A DNA stretch of 64,000 bases from positions 4,402,001 through 4,466,000 of the forward strand of contig NZ_JACHMX010000001.1 in the NCBI RefSeq assembly GCF_014205155.1. The letters run 5' to 3'. The stretch's first letter is position 1. Every line of letters begins with the position of its first letter. This document shows, in pieces, positions 1-8,165 of this stretch. Made by a program: the position numbers and the translations under genes. The notes below the pieces were generated by a model, which saw only the letters and a list, made by a program, of their open reading frames with translations, did not search any database and was not told where the DNA came from. This DNA is from Amycolatopsis umgeniensis (GTDB lineage Bacteria; Actinomycetota; Actinomycetes; Mycobacteriales; Pseudonocardiaceae).

Positions 1-68
1 TGTGCCAGCGGTCACATCAGCTGCGCGTGAAGGGCCTCAAGTGGGGCGAGGGTCCGGTACCGAGGTGG

Positions 69-338
69 TCGTGAGTGGTGATTCGGGTTAGGGCCAACCG
101 TGTCTTAGGTACCTTCGGTCCGGCGGTTTCGCGTGACCGGTGGGACGACACACGTGACCGAGTGGACGACACGCGTGATTGGACGGACGACACGCGGTGG
201 ACTCGGCCGTCGCCGATGTCGTCCGTCCAGTCACGCGTGTCGTCCGTCTGATCACACACGTCGTCCACTCGGTCACGCGAAAGCACCGGCTCGGCCCGCG
301 TGTGCCTCGTGAGTGGCAATTCGGGTTAGAACCCGAAT
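69..338. repeat. Flanking direct repeat and short hairpin around the 21-bp array
   Basis: The 23-bp segment at 69-91 (core GTGAGTGG-NN-ATTCGGG) recurs with two differences at 307-329, so it brackets the 21-bp array. The second copy continues into a perfect 9-bp hairpin, ATTCGGGTT-AG-AACCCGAAT, at 319-338. No protein-coding gene is supported in 1-425: the open frames there contain the repeat units and have no credible start or ribosome-binding site. Confidence 0.55.
129..280. repeat. Inverted array of six 21-bp repeat units
   Basis: Three 21-bp units follow the pattern GTCGTCC-N5-RTCACNCNN on the plus strand (218-238, 239-259, 260-280). Three more lie in the opposite orientation (129-149, 150-170, 171-191), so the whole forms an imperfect inverted repeat of about 65-70 bp per arm around a 26-bp centre. 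Unit and arm identity are visible by eye. Two further units lie at 44525-44566. The function is unknown; a REP-like structured element, a protein-binding array or the footprint of a small mobile element are all possible. Confidence 0.75.
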
Positions 339-360
339 CACCCCTGGATAGAACACAAAA

Positions 361-390
361 GCGGGCCCGGGAGTTTCCTCCCGGGCCCGC
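361..390 (-). terminator. Rho-independent terminator downstream of the chaplin-like repeat gene
   Basis: A perfect 12-bp GC-rich stem (GCGGGCCCGGGA / TCCCGGGCCCGC) with a 6-nt loop lies 35 bp past the stop codon of the minus-strand gene at 426-3668. On that strand it is followed by a T-rich tail (CTTTTGTG), as expected for an intrinsic terminator. Confidence 0.85.
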
Positions 391-425
391 TTCTTCGATC
401 AGTTGGCGCTAGCCGACTGGCAGGT

Positions 426-3400
426 TCACATGGTGTGGAACTTCTTGCCGGTCAGGGTGCCGATGAAACGCTGGAACATGCTCAGCGGCGACGAGTCGAC
501 GCCCGCCAGAGCCGGGACCTGCGCGGTCGGCATCGCCGGGGTGCTGTTCACGACGGGCAGGGTGCCCGCGGTGGGCAGCTGCACCGGCAGCGTGCCCGCG
601 GTCGGCAGGGCGCCGGCCGTGGGGAGGGCCACCGGCAGCGAGCCGGCGGTCGGCAGGGCACCCGCGGTGGGCAGCGCCACCGGCAGGCCACCGGCGGTCG
701 GCAGACCACCGGCGAGCGGCAGCGCGGTCAGCGCTGGGAGCTGCGCGATCTTCGGGGCGTCCGCACGAGCGGCGTCACCGGGCAGGGCCGGGGTCTTCGG
801 CAGGGCCGGGACACCGGGCAGGGCCGGGGTGACGGGCAGCGTGGGCAGTTCCGACTTCGGCGTCTGCGTCGGCAGAGCCGTCAGCCCCTTCAGGGCGGAC
901 AGACCGGCCTGGAGGCCACCCAGCTGGGGACCGTCGGCGCGGGCGCCACCGATCGCCGGGGTGGTCGGCAGGGTGCCGGCACCGTTCATCGACGGGACCG
1001 AACCGAACGGCAGCGCGGGCAGCGCGTTGATCGGCATCTCCGAGCCCACCGAGTCGGTGAAGGCGCGGGTGTAGTCCTCGTCGTTGATCTCGGTGTCGTC
1101 GGTGGAGTTCTCCTCCGCGATCGCCAGGATCGGGATCTCGAGCTCGTTCAGCGGGATCGAGAACACCAGCGGGTGGTGGAAGTTGAAGCCCGAGAGGGCC
1201 TCTCCACTGCCGTCCGTGATGCTGTCGCCGCCGGCCTGACCGTCGATCACGCTGTCCGCGTTGGTCTCGGAGACGCCGCCGGCCGCCGCGATGGCGTCGC
1301 CGAACACCTCCGGAACGGCCGCGACCGGGATGTCGAGGATGTTGCCCGACAGCGATCCCTCGGTGCCCGAGGTCTCGACGTCGCCGCCCGAGGTGGCGTC
1401 CACGGTGTCCATGCCCTCGGCACCGGCGATGCCGGCGGCCGCGATGGCGTCGTGCGTGACCGGGACCACCGGCAGCGCCTGCGCACCGATGATGTTGCCC
1501 GCGACCGCGCCGTTGTCACCGGTGGTGGTGGCGTCGCCGCCGGCCGCCGACATGACGTCGTTCAGGCTGTTGCCCTTGGCGATGCCCGCACCGGCCACAC
1601 CGAGCCCGGTCACCGGGACGGTGCCGCCGACCGGCGTCTGGACGATGTTGCCCGCCAGCGCGCCTTCTTCACCGTTGGCGGTGGCGTCGCCACCGGCCGA
1701 CGAGTCGGTCAGGTTCGAGCCCTCGCCCGACGCGATTCCGCCCAGCACCGCGGCGAAGTTGTGCGCCTGGACCGGCAGGGAGACCGGGCCGTAGACCAGG
1801 TTGCCCGCACCCGCGCCACCGTCACCGGTCGCGTGGACGTCGCCGCCCGCGTTGGAGGTGGTGTCGCCGTCGGCGCCACCGTGGCCCTGACCGATGAACG
1901 CGCCACCGATCCCGAACGCCTGCACCGGCAGCGAAGCCGGCACGGTCGCCAGGTTGGAGCTGAGGAAGCCGTTGTCGTCGGCGGTGTTCCCGCCGCCGCC
2001 GCCGGAAACGACCTTGGTCTCGTCGGCCGAGCCGGTGCCCTGGCCGATGAACGAGCCGCCCACGCCGAAGACCTCGGCCGGAACCGCGGCCGGGACCTGG
2101 ACGATGTTGCCCGAGCCGGACGAGTCGTTGCCCGTGGTGCCGTCGTACCCGCCGGCGGTCACGGTCTTGGTCTCGGTGGCCTCGGCGACGGCCTGGCCGA
2201 TGTGCGAGCCACCGACGCCGTAGACCTCGGGGGCCAGCGCGGCCTGGGTGTTGACGATGTTGCCCGCGAGGGTGGAGTCGTCACCGTTGGTGTGGCTGCC
2301 GTTGCCCGCGTTCGTGTCGACGGTGTTGTCGCACGAGGTCGCGGTCGCGTTGCCGATGTAGGTGCCCGCGATGCAGGTCACCTCGACCGGGGCCGAAACG
2401 GCCGGGTCGACGATGTTACCGCCGCCCGCGGAGCCTTCGCCCTCGGAGGAGACGAAGCCACCGGCGTCGACGACGCTGGAGTGGCTGGTGCCGCCGTCCT
2501 TGCCGGTGTTGGCCAGGCCGACCCAGCTGGCGGCCACGCCGCCGACGTTCGCGACGTCACCGGTCTGCGGCACGATCGCGTTACCCGCGACGGCCGAGTC
2601 CTCACCGGAGGTCTGCACGTAGCTGGGGACGTTGCTCCAGCCGGGCGTGGTGTCGCCGGCCTGCGCGTCCGCCGAGGAGCTGCTGTTCGAGTTCGCGAGC
2701 GAACCGTGCGCGGCAGCCGCGTTGTCGTTCACCTTCACCGGGAGGGCGATCGGGACCGCGCCGACGTTGCCGCCGAGGGCGGAGTCGTCACCGTCGGTCT
2801 CGACCCAGCCGCCGGAGGTGGCGTCGGTCTCGGCCTCGTAGCCGGAGCTGTTGGCGTTGCCGATGATCCAGGAAACGGCGTTGCCGGTGACCTGGACGGG
2901 GGTGGCGAACTGACCGGCGACCACGTTGCCGGAGAGAGCGGAGCCCTCGCCGTCGGTGGTGATGTTGCCGGTCTCGGTGGTGCTCTGGCTGGCGGAACCG
3001 CCGACCACGCGACCGGTGCCGCCGGCGAGCCCGCCGCCGTTGCCGGCGATCTGCACGGGCAGCGCCCAGTCCAGGGACACGACGTTCCCGGCGAGGCTGG
3101 AGTCCTCACCGGTGGTCTCGACGTCCTGGTTGTGCGACCACGTCTGCTGGTGGCTGCCACCCTCGACCTCGGCGTCGCCGATCACGCCGATGGCGTTGTC
3201 GACGATCTGGATCGGGACGACGACGTCACCGACGACCTTGTTGCCCTTGAGGATGTCGTCCGTGGTGGTGAACCCACCACCGGTCAGCCCACCGCTGACC
3301 TGACGGGCCGAGTCCTTGGCGGCCAGCGGCGCGGGAACGGCGCCCTTGCTGGACAGCTTGGGCAGACCTCCGCCGATGCCGTCGCTGCTGCTGCCGGGCG

Positions 3401-3668
3401 AGGAAACGCCGTCGAGGGCGTCGGAAGCCGGCTTGGTGACGGCCTTGGTGCTGACCTCACCCTCGTAGCCGGGGACGTCGAGCTGGCCGAGGGGCGTGCC
3501 GACGGCGTTGTTGTCGATCTCGATGGGAACGGTGACGTTCGCGTCGAGCGGGGAGGCAGGGGTGTCGGGGTTGACCTGTTCGTCAGCCGACGCGATGCCG
3601 GTGCCCAGCATCAACAACCCACCCGTGACCAACGCGGTCTGGAGTCCGCGCTTTGCCCAGGATTGCAT
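426..3668 (-). CDS. Giant secreted protein with chaplin-like tandem repeats
   Basis: This 1,080-residue exported protein is probably a cell-surface or extracellular structural protein. The start is the ATG at 3668, preceded by AAGGAG at good spacing; the open frame runs further upstream but without a signal peptide. Residues 1-27 form a typical signal peptide (KRG, then a hydrophobic stretch ending GIASA-DE). About 12 imperfect repeats of some 55 residues fill roughly residues 40-800, each with a G-[DE]-x-[SG]-[AS]-x-[AS]-GN[IV]V block followed by P-V-x-V and a Gly/Ala-rich turn. This resembles the GN-x-V-x-VP-V core of streptomycete chaplins. Only one repeat has a Cys pair. The C-terminal part is Pro/Leu-rich with repeated LPTAG[AST]LPV motifs. 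I infer an amyloid-like or hydrophobic surface layer role. No enzyme motif was seen. Confidence 0.8.
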   Translation of the reverse strand: MQSWAKRGLQTALVTGGLLMLGTGIASADEQVNPDTPASPLDANVTVPIEIDNNAVGTPLGQLDVPGYEGEVSTKAVTKPASDALDGVSSPGSSSDGIGGGLPKLSSKGAVPAPLAAKDSARQVSGGLTGGGFTTTDDILKGNKVVGDVVVPIQIVDNAIGVIGDAEVEGGSHQQTWSHNQDVETTGEDSSLAGNVVSLDWALPVQIAGNGGGLAGGTGRVVGGSASQSTTETGNITTDGEGSALSGNVVAGQFATPVQVTGNAVSWIIGNANSSGYEAETDATSGGWVETDGDDSALGGNVGAVPIALPVKVNDNAAAAHGSLANSNSSSSADAQAGDTTPGWSNVPSYVQTSGEDSAVAGNAIVPQTGDVANVGGVAASWVGLANTGKDGGTSHSSVVDAGGFVSSEGEGSAGGGNIVDPAVSAPVEVTCIAGTYIGNATATSCDNTVDTNAGNGSHTNGDDSTLAGNIVNTQAALAPEVYGVGGSHIGQAVAEATETKTVTAGGYDGTTGNDSSGSGNIVQVPAAVPAEVFGVGGSFIGQGTGSADETKVVSGGGGGNTADDNGFLSSNLATVPASLPVQAFGIGGAFIGQGHGGADGDTTSNAGGDVHATGDGGAGAGNLVYGPVSLPVQAHNFAAVLGGIASGEGSNLTDSSAGGDATANGEEGALAGNIVQTPVGGTVPVTGLGVAGAGIAKGNSLNDVMSAAGGDATTTGDNGAVAGNIIGAQALPVVPVTHDAIAAAGIAGAEGMDTVDATSGGDVETSGTEGSLSGNILDIPVAAVPEVFGDAIAAAGGVSETNADSVIDGQAGGDSITDGSGEALSGFNFHHPLVFSIPLNELEIPILAIAEENSTDDTEINDEDYTRAFTDSVGSEMPINALPALPFGSVPSMNGAGTLPTTPAIGGARADGPQLGGLQAGLSALKGLTALPTQTPKSELPTLPVTPALPGVPALPKTPALPGDAARADAPKIAQLPALTALPLAGGLPTAGGLPVALPTAGALPTAGSLPVALPTAGALPTAGTLPVQLPTAGTLPVVNSTPAMPTAQVPALAGVDSSPLSMFQRFIGTLTGKKFHTM

Positions 3669-3860
3669 GGGGTAGTTCTCCTTCATTTCGGGTTCCCTTT
3701 CGGGTTCGAGGAGGTGCCTTGGAAGCGGCACCAGAGGGGGGTGGACTGGCTGCGGGCGCAAAAAAGCGCACCGCCGTTTCGCGGGGATCAGGAGCGGACG
3801 CGAAGCCAAGCCCGAATCGGGAGGCGTGAGGCGCGTCAGCTACCCCGCGGAGGGAGGTGT

Positions 3861-4871
3861 TCAGTCAGGAGTGACACCGGGCTGCGAGCCCGGGGTGAGC
3901 GGCATGTACCGCGTGCCTGCCAGCGAGTAGCCGGTCAGGGAACGCTCGACGGCGGTGACGAGCCAGGCGGGAACGCCGTGGGTCAGGCCGTCGAGGTGAC
4001 CACCGGGAGCGTTGCCGCCACCGGGGACAGTCGGGATGGAAGGCGCGACGGGAAGCGGCGCCGGGGTGAGCGGACGCGGGAAGTCGCCGCGGTGTCCGTC
4101 ACGCGAAGGAGAGTCCTGGTCCTGGTCGGACGCGCCGTGCTGCTGCACGACGGCCGGCATCGGGAGGAAGGTCTCGGAAGCGGGGAACTGGGTCGTCGCC
4201 AGCTGCGCGAAGTCGGTGACCTGGTCACCGGCGCCGCCGGTCTCGAGCGGGGACTTCGGGTCGACCGGGCCGCCGCTGACCGGGAGCTCCGGCACGAGGG
4301 TGCCGTGTCCCTTCGGGTCGAGGAGATCCCAGACTTTACGGCCGAAATCGGGCGACGGGGCGAAGGTCTCGTCCAGCACCTGGCGGGTGTCCTGCGGCTT
4401 GCGCACGATGTGCTCGACGGCGCCGAGGGTCCGCTTGACCGGGGTGACCACCGAGGTGTCCGCGAAGTCGGTGACCGCGTCGCTGACGCGGCTGGAGACC
4501 TCGTGTCCGTCGGCGCGGATGTCGCCGCCGCAGTGACGCTTGGCCGGAGAGGTCTTGGACCCGTCCGGCATCGACCACGTGGTGGCTTCCTGGTGCCGGG
4601 TACCGCACATCGCTCCCGCGACATCGCCGGAGAATTTGCCCGCGCCGTGCGAAACGTCGTTCAACCCGGCCACGGTGGAGTCGGTGACCGGGGTGACGCT
4701 CGTTTCGGGAGTGGCGACCACCGGGACGACGTCCGCGGCGGCGGAAGCACCGGAAACGACCCACGCGGCGGCGGAACCGGCGACGGCGCCGCCGAGGACG
4801 AACAGCGCACGCGAAGCGAGACGGCCGAAGCGCGCCGCGCCCCGCCCCTCGTTCTTCGCCGCGTTCGTCAC
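3861..4871 (-). CDS. Exported or membrane-anchored protein of unknown function
   Basis: I do not recognise a domain in this 336-residue product. The start is taken at the GTG at 4871, preceded by AGGAGA; the longer frame to 5006 has no Shine-Dalgarno sequence and would put an unlikely tail before the signal. Residues about 18-45 carry two arginines and then a long hydrophobic Ala/Gly/Val stretch ending in an ASAAA-type site, so it is likely secreted or anchored. The remainder is low-hydrophobicity and Pro-rich near the C-terminus, with two cysteines around residues 90-115. It sits directly upstream of, and in the same direction as, the chaplin-like repeat gene, so a joint role at the cell surface is plausible but unproven. 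Confidence 0.7.
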   Translation of the reverse strand: MTNAAKNEGRGAARFGRLASRALFVLGGAVAGSAAAWVVSGASAAADVVPVVATPETSVTPVTDSTVAGLNDVSHGAGKFSGDVAGAMCGTRHQEATTWSMPDGSKTSPAKRHCGGDIRADGHEVSSRVSDAVTDFADTSVVTPVKRTLGAVEHIVRKPQDTRQVLDETFAPSPDFGRKVWDLLDPKGHGTLVPELPVSGGPVDPKSPLETGGAGDQVTDFAQLATTQFPASETFLPMPAVVQQHGASDQDQDSPSRDGHRGDFPRPLTPAPLPVAPSIPTVPGGGNAPGGHLDGLTHGVPAWLVTAVERSLTGYSLAGTRYMPLTPGSQPGVTPD

Positions 4872-5148
4872 TCGGTCTCCTGCCGTGTCGGTCTGCCGTT
4901 CGGTCGTTGCGGAACCGAGGTAAGCAAAGGGCGGAAGGCCAAAGCGAGCCAGGAGCGCCTTGATGGCACGATCGTGTGAAGAACACACGGTGTAGCTCGA
5001 AATCACGATAAGTGATCAACCCTGGCGGGGCCGGGTTACCGCCGAGTCGATCATGGGCTGATGTGTCAAGCGTCGCTTTGGGCGAATTCGACCGTGCGCG
5101 TCACCCCGAATGTTCAAGAACGTCGCCTCTGACCGATACGGTGAGCGC

Positions 5149-6345
5149 GTGAGCGAGCCCCAGCGCAAACAGCCGGACTTCGACCCGGCGAACCCGTTCC
5201 TTTCCGAGTCCACCGAAGACGTCACCAGCCTGGTGCCTCGCGGCCTGCGGATCGGCGCGGCGCTGTCGTGGCGCTTCATCGTGGTGATCGCCGCGCTCTA
5301 CGTCATCGTGTTCCTGATCGGCTACCTGTCGGTGGTCGTCATCCCGTTGTCGATCGCGCTGCTGCTGGCCGCGCTGCTCGCGCCCGCGGTCTCCAAGCTG
5401 CAGGCGCTGCGGTTCCCCCGCGGGCTCGCGGCCGGGATCGTGCTGATCGCGGGTCTCGCGGTGCTCGGCGGGCTGCTGACGTTCGTCGTCGCGCAGTTCT
5501 CCTCCGGCCTGCCGGAACTGCAGAAGCAGCTGACGGAGAGCCTCAACCAGATCAAGACCTGGCTCATCGACGGGCCGCTGCACCTGCGCCAGGAACAGAT
5601 CCAGGAGTTCATCAACCAGGCGATCGGCTTCCTGCAGAACAACCAGGCGTCGATCACCACCACCGCGCTCACCACCGCGGGCACGGTCGGCGAGATCGTC
5701 ACCGGCTTCATCCTGACGCTGTTCATCCTCATCTTCTTCCTCTCCGGCGGCGACCAGATCTGGAAGTTCCTCGTCCTCGGCGTGCCGGGCCGGGTGCGCA
5801 ACCGGGTCGACGTCGCCGGGCGGCGCGGGTTCGCCTCGCTGGTCAGCTACGTGCGCGCGACGGCCGCGGTGGCCGTCGTCGACGCGGTCGGCATCGGCAT
5901 CGGGCTGGCGATCGTCGGTGTGCCGCTGGTGATCCCGCTGGCGACGCTGGTCTTCCTCGGTGCCTTCATCCCGATCATCGGCGCCGTGATCGCGGGCGCT
6001 GTCGCCGTGTTGATCGCCTTGGTGACGAAGGGTGTCGTCGGCGCGCTGATCGTGCTGGCCATCGTCATCGGCGTCATGCAGCTGGAGAGCCACGTGCTGC
6101 AGCCGATCCTGCTCGGCCGGGCGGTCAAGCTGCACCCGCTCGCCGTGGTGCTCGCGATCACCGCGGGCCTGGTGGCCGCCGGGATCGCCGGGGCGCTGCT
6201 GTCGGTGCCGCTGCTCGCCGTGCTCAACGCCGGCATCCGGTCGCTGCTGCACGAACAGGACCCCGATCCGGACGAGGTCGACGTCCTCCGGGATCAGGCG
6301 GCGCAACCGAACGACTCAGAGGAAGCGGCCAAAACGGAGTCATGA
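5149..6345 (+). CDS. AI-2E family transporter (putative permease)
   Basis: This polytopic membrane protein of 398 residues belongs to the AI-2E/PerM superfamily. It has a hydrophobic N-terminal pair of helices after a 45-residue cytoplasmic leader, an amphipathic central region (about residues 110-190), then four or five C-terminal helices containing the family-typical stretches IPIIGAVIAG and LESHVLQPILLGRAV. Substrates for most members are unknown and AI-2 transport is not implied. The start is placed at the GTG at 5149 (VSEPQRK) because the upstream ATG adds a short tail without a ribosome-binding site. Its stop overlaps the start of the histidine kinase gene (ATGA), so the three genes up to 8164 are likely one operon. 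Confidence 0.88.
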   Translation: MSEPQRKQPDFDPANPFLSESTEDVTSLVPRGLRIGAALSWRFIVVIAALYVIVFLIGYLSVVVIPLSIALLLAALLAPAVSKLQALRFPRGLAAGIVLIAGLAVLGGLLTFVVAQFSSGLPELQKQLTESLNQIKTWLIDGPLHLRQEQIQEFINQAIGFLQNNQASITTTALTTAGTVGEIVTGFILTLFILIFFLSGGDQIWKFLVLGVPGRVRNRVDVAGRRGFASLVSYVRATAAVAVVDAVGIGIGLAIVGVPLVIPLATLVFLGAFIPIIGAVIAGAVAVLIALVTKGVVGALIVLAIVIGVMQLESHVLQPILLGRAVKLHPLAVVLAITAGLVAAGIAGALLSVPLLAVLNAGIRSLLHEQDPDPDEVDVLRDQAAQPNDSEEAAKTES

Positions 6346-7508
6346 CGAACACCCCGCTCTGGCGAGCCGTCTCGGCGCTCGGCACGCGGGACCCCGCCAC
6401 CCCACTGTGGCGCGGGGTGATCGTGCTTCGCGTGACGACACTGCTCTTCGCACTGGGCTCCTTCATCGTCCACTACGACGGCTACGCGAAACAGTGGCTG
6501 GCGTGGGCGGCGTTCGGGGTCATGACGGCGTGGACGGTGCTCAGCAGCGTGTTCTACGCACGGCCGTCGACACGCTGGCCGTGGCTGGTGGTCGTCGATC
6601 TCGCCTTGACGGTCGTCCTCATGTTCACGTCGGCGTGGGTCCTGTCCACCGCGCAGTTCGACGCCAACACCCCGCTCATCACGACGGTGTGGGCGGCCGT
6701 CCCGCCCGCGGCCGCCGGCACGCGCTTCGGCGCGCTGGGCGGCGTGCTCGCCGGACTGGTGGTCTCGGTGGTCACCGGGCTGGTGCGCTGGCGGTTCGAC
6801 GTCGACGTCGCGCGGGACGGCTTCCTGCTGACCGCGAGCGGCTTCGTCATCGGGCTGGCCGCGACCATGGCCCGCCGATCCGCGGACGCGCTGACCAGGG
6901 CGTTGCGCATGGAGGCCGCGACGGCCGAACGGGAGCGGCTCGCCCGCTCGATCCACGACAGCGTCCTGCAGGTGCTCGCGCGGGTGCGCAAACGCGGCGC
7001 CGAATTCGGCGGGGAGGCCGCCGAGCTGGCGAAACTGGCCGGTGAGCAGGAGATCGCACTGCGGGCGCTGGTCACCACCGAGCCGACGAGGCCGAGCGCG
7101 AACGGGACCACCGACCTCCGTGCCGCGCTGCAGTTGCTCGCGACGCCTTCGGTGCAGGTCTCGACGCCCGCCGGCGAGGTCCGGCTGCCCGAACACGTGA
7201 CGGCGGAGCTGGTGGCGGTGGTGCGCGAAGCGCTGTTGAACGTCGAGAAGCACGCGGGCGGGGAAGCACACGCCTGGGTGCTTCTCGAGGACCTCGGCAC
7301 CGAGGTCGTGGTCAGTGTTCGCGACGACGGCCCGGGAATCGCGCACGGGGTCTTGGAACGAGCGGCGGCCGAGGGACATCTAGGTATCGCGGAGTCCATC
7401 AAGGGGCGCGTGCGGGATCTGGGCGGAAGTGCCGCCCTGGACACCGCGCCGGGTCAGGGCACGGAGTGGGAAGTCAAGGTTCCAGTGGCGGCGAGGGGAA
7501 AGCGATGA
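6342..7508 (+). CDS. Sensor histidine kinase, DesK/NarX-like (HisKA_3)
   Basis: The 388-residue membrane sensor kinase pairs with the response regulator that follows. About five hydrophobic segments occupy residues 25-175, which suggests signal sensing in or at the membrane. The dimerisation/phosphoacceptor region contains RSIHDSVLQVL, with the likely phosphorylated His at residue 205. The HATPase domain shows the N-box (REALLNVEKHAGG) and G-box (DDGPGI). Start and stop both overlap neighbouring genes as ATGA (6342 and 7505), indicating translational coupling. The signal is not evident from the sequence. Confidence 0.92.
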   Translation: MTNTPLWRAVSALGTRDPATPLWRGVIVLRVTTLLFALGSFIVHYDGYAKQWLAWAAFGVMTAWTVLSSVFYARPSTRWPWLVVVDLALTVVLMFTSAWVLSTAQFDANTPLITTVWAAVPPAAAGTRFGALGGVLAGLVVSVVTGLVRWRFDVDVARDGFLLTASGFVIGLAATMARRSADALTRALRMEAATAERERLARSIHDSVLQVLARVRKRGAEFGGEAAELAKLAGEQEIALRALVTTEPTRPSANGTTDLRAALQLLATPSVQVSTPAGEVRLPEHVTAELVAVVREALLNVEKHAGGEAHAWVLLEDLGTEVVVSVRDDGPGIAHGVLERAAAEGHLGIAESIKGRVRDLGGSAALDTAPGQGTEWEVKVPVAARGKR

Positions 7509-8164
7509 CCGACGCGCCTCGGGTTTCGGTGATGGTGGTCGACGACCACCCGATGTGGCGGGACGGGGTCGCGCGCGACCTGACCGAGCACGGTTTCGAC
7601 GTGCGGGCCACCGCGCCGGACGCGCCCGCCGCGGTGCGGATCGCGCGGACGGTCCAGCCGGACGTCGTGCTGATGGACCTCCACCTCGGCGAGACGTCGG
7701 GCGTCGACGCCACCCGCGAGATCACCGCGGAGCTGCCGTCGACCAAGGTCTTGGTGCTGTCGGCGAGCGGCGAGCACAGTGACGTCCTCGAGGCGGTCAA
7801 GGCCGGGGCGTCCGGGTACCTGGTCAAATCGGCTTCGGCGAGCGAGCTGGTGGACGCGGTCAAGCGGACGGCCGCGGGGGATCCGGTGTTCACCGCCGGT
7901 CTCGCCGGACTCGTACTCGGCGAATACCGCCGCATGGCCGACGCCCCGGAAGACGGGCCTGCCCCGCCGCGGCTGACCGAACGCGAGACCGACGTCCTGC
8001 GCCTGGTCGCGAAGGGGATGACGGCGCGGCAGATCGCGGAGAAGCTCGTGCTGTCGCACCGGACGGTGGAGAACCACGTCCAGTCGACGCTGCGGAAGCT
8101 CCAGCTGCACAACCGCGTCGAACTCGCCCGCTACGCCATCGAACACGGGCTGGACGAGGAGTAG
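7505..8164 (+). CDS. Response regulator, NarL/LuxR family
   Basis: This 219-residue regulator has an N-terminal receiver domain with acidic pair DD at residues 13-14, phosphoacceptor Asp58 (VVLMDLH) and the switch Lys in GYLVKSA. The C-terminal LuxR-type helix-turn-helix begins at LTERETDVLRLVAKG. It is encoded in an ATGA overlap with the histidine kinase, its presumed phosphodonor. The start at 7505 is fixed by that overlap and removes a spurious 13-residue extension. Target genes cannot be read from the window; autoregulation of the 5149-8164 operon would be a reasonable guess. Confidence 0.94.
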   Translation: MTDAPRVSVMVVDDHPMWRDGVARDLTEHGFDVRATAPDAPAAVRIARTVQPDVVLMDLHLGETSGVDATREITAELPSTKVLVLSASGEHSDVLEAVKAGASGYLVKSASASELVDAVKRTAAGDPVFTAGLAGLVLGEYRRMADAPEDGPAPPRLTERETDVLRLVAKGMTARQIAEKLVLSHRTVENHVQSTLRKLQLHNRVELARYAIEHGLDEE

Positions 8165-8165
8165 C

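Noticed and set aside
129..280. CRISPR array
   Set aside because: The repeats are 21 bp with no unique spacers of constant length, they invert halfway, and no cas genes are nearby.
17..319. Short coding frames across the 21-bp array
   Set aside because: Their predicted proteins simply translate the repeat units (RVSSxxSRVSS patterns), with no ribosome-binding site.
435..4979. A 1,514-residue open frame on the plus strand across the two surface-protein genes
   Set aside because: It is an antisense shadow produced by high-GC codon bias: very Arg/Gly/Asp-rich, no start signal, and opposite to proteins with signal peptides, repeats and ribosome-binding sites.
5268..6341. Long N-terminal extension of the histidine kinase frame through the AI-2E gene
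   Set aside because: The extension is the +2 shadow of the permease gene; the ATG at 6342 with the ATGA overlap and a normal membrane-domain start is the real beginning.
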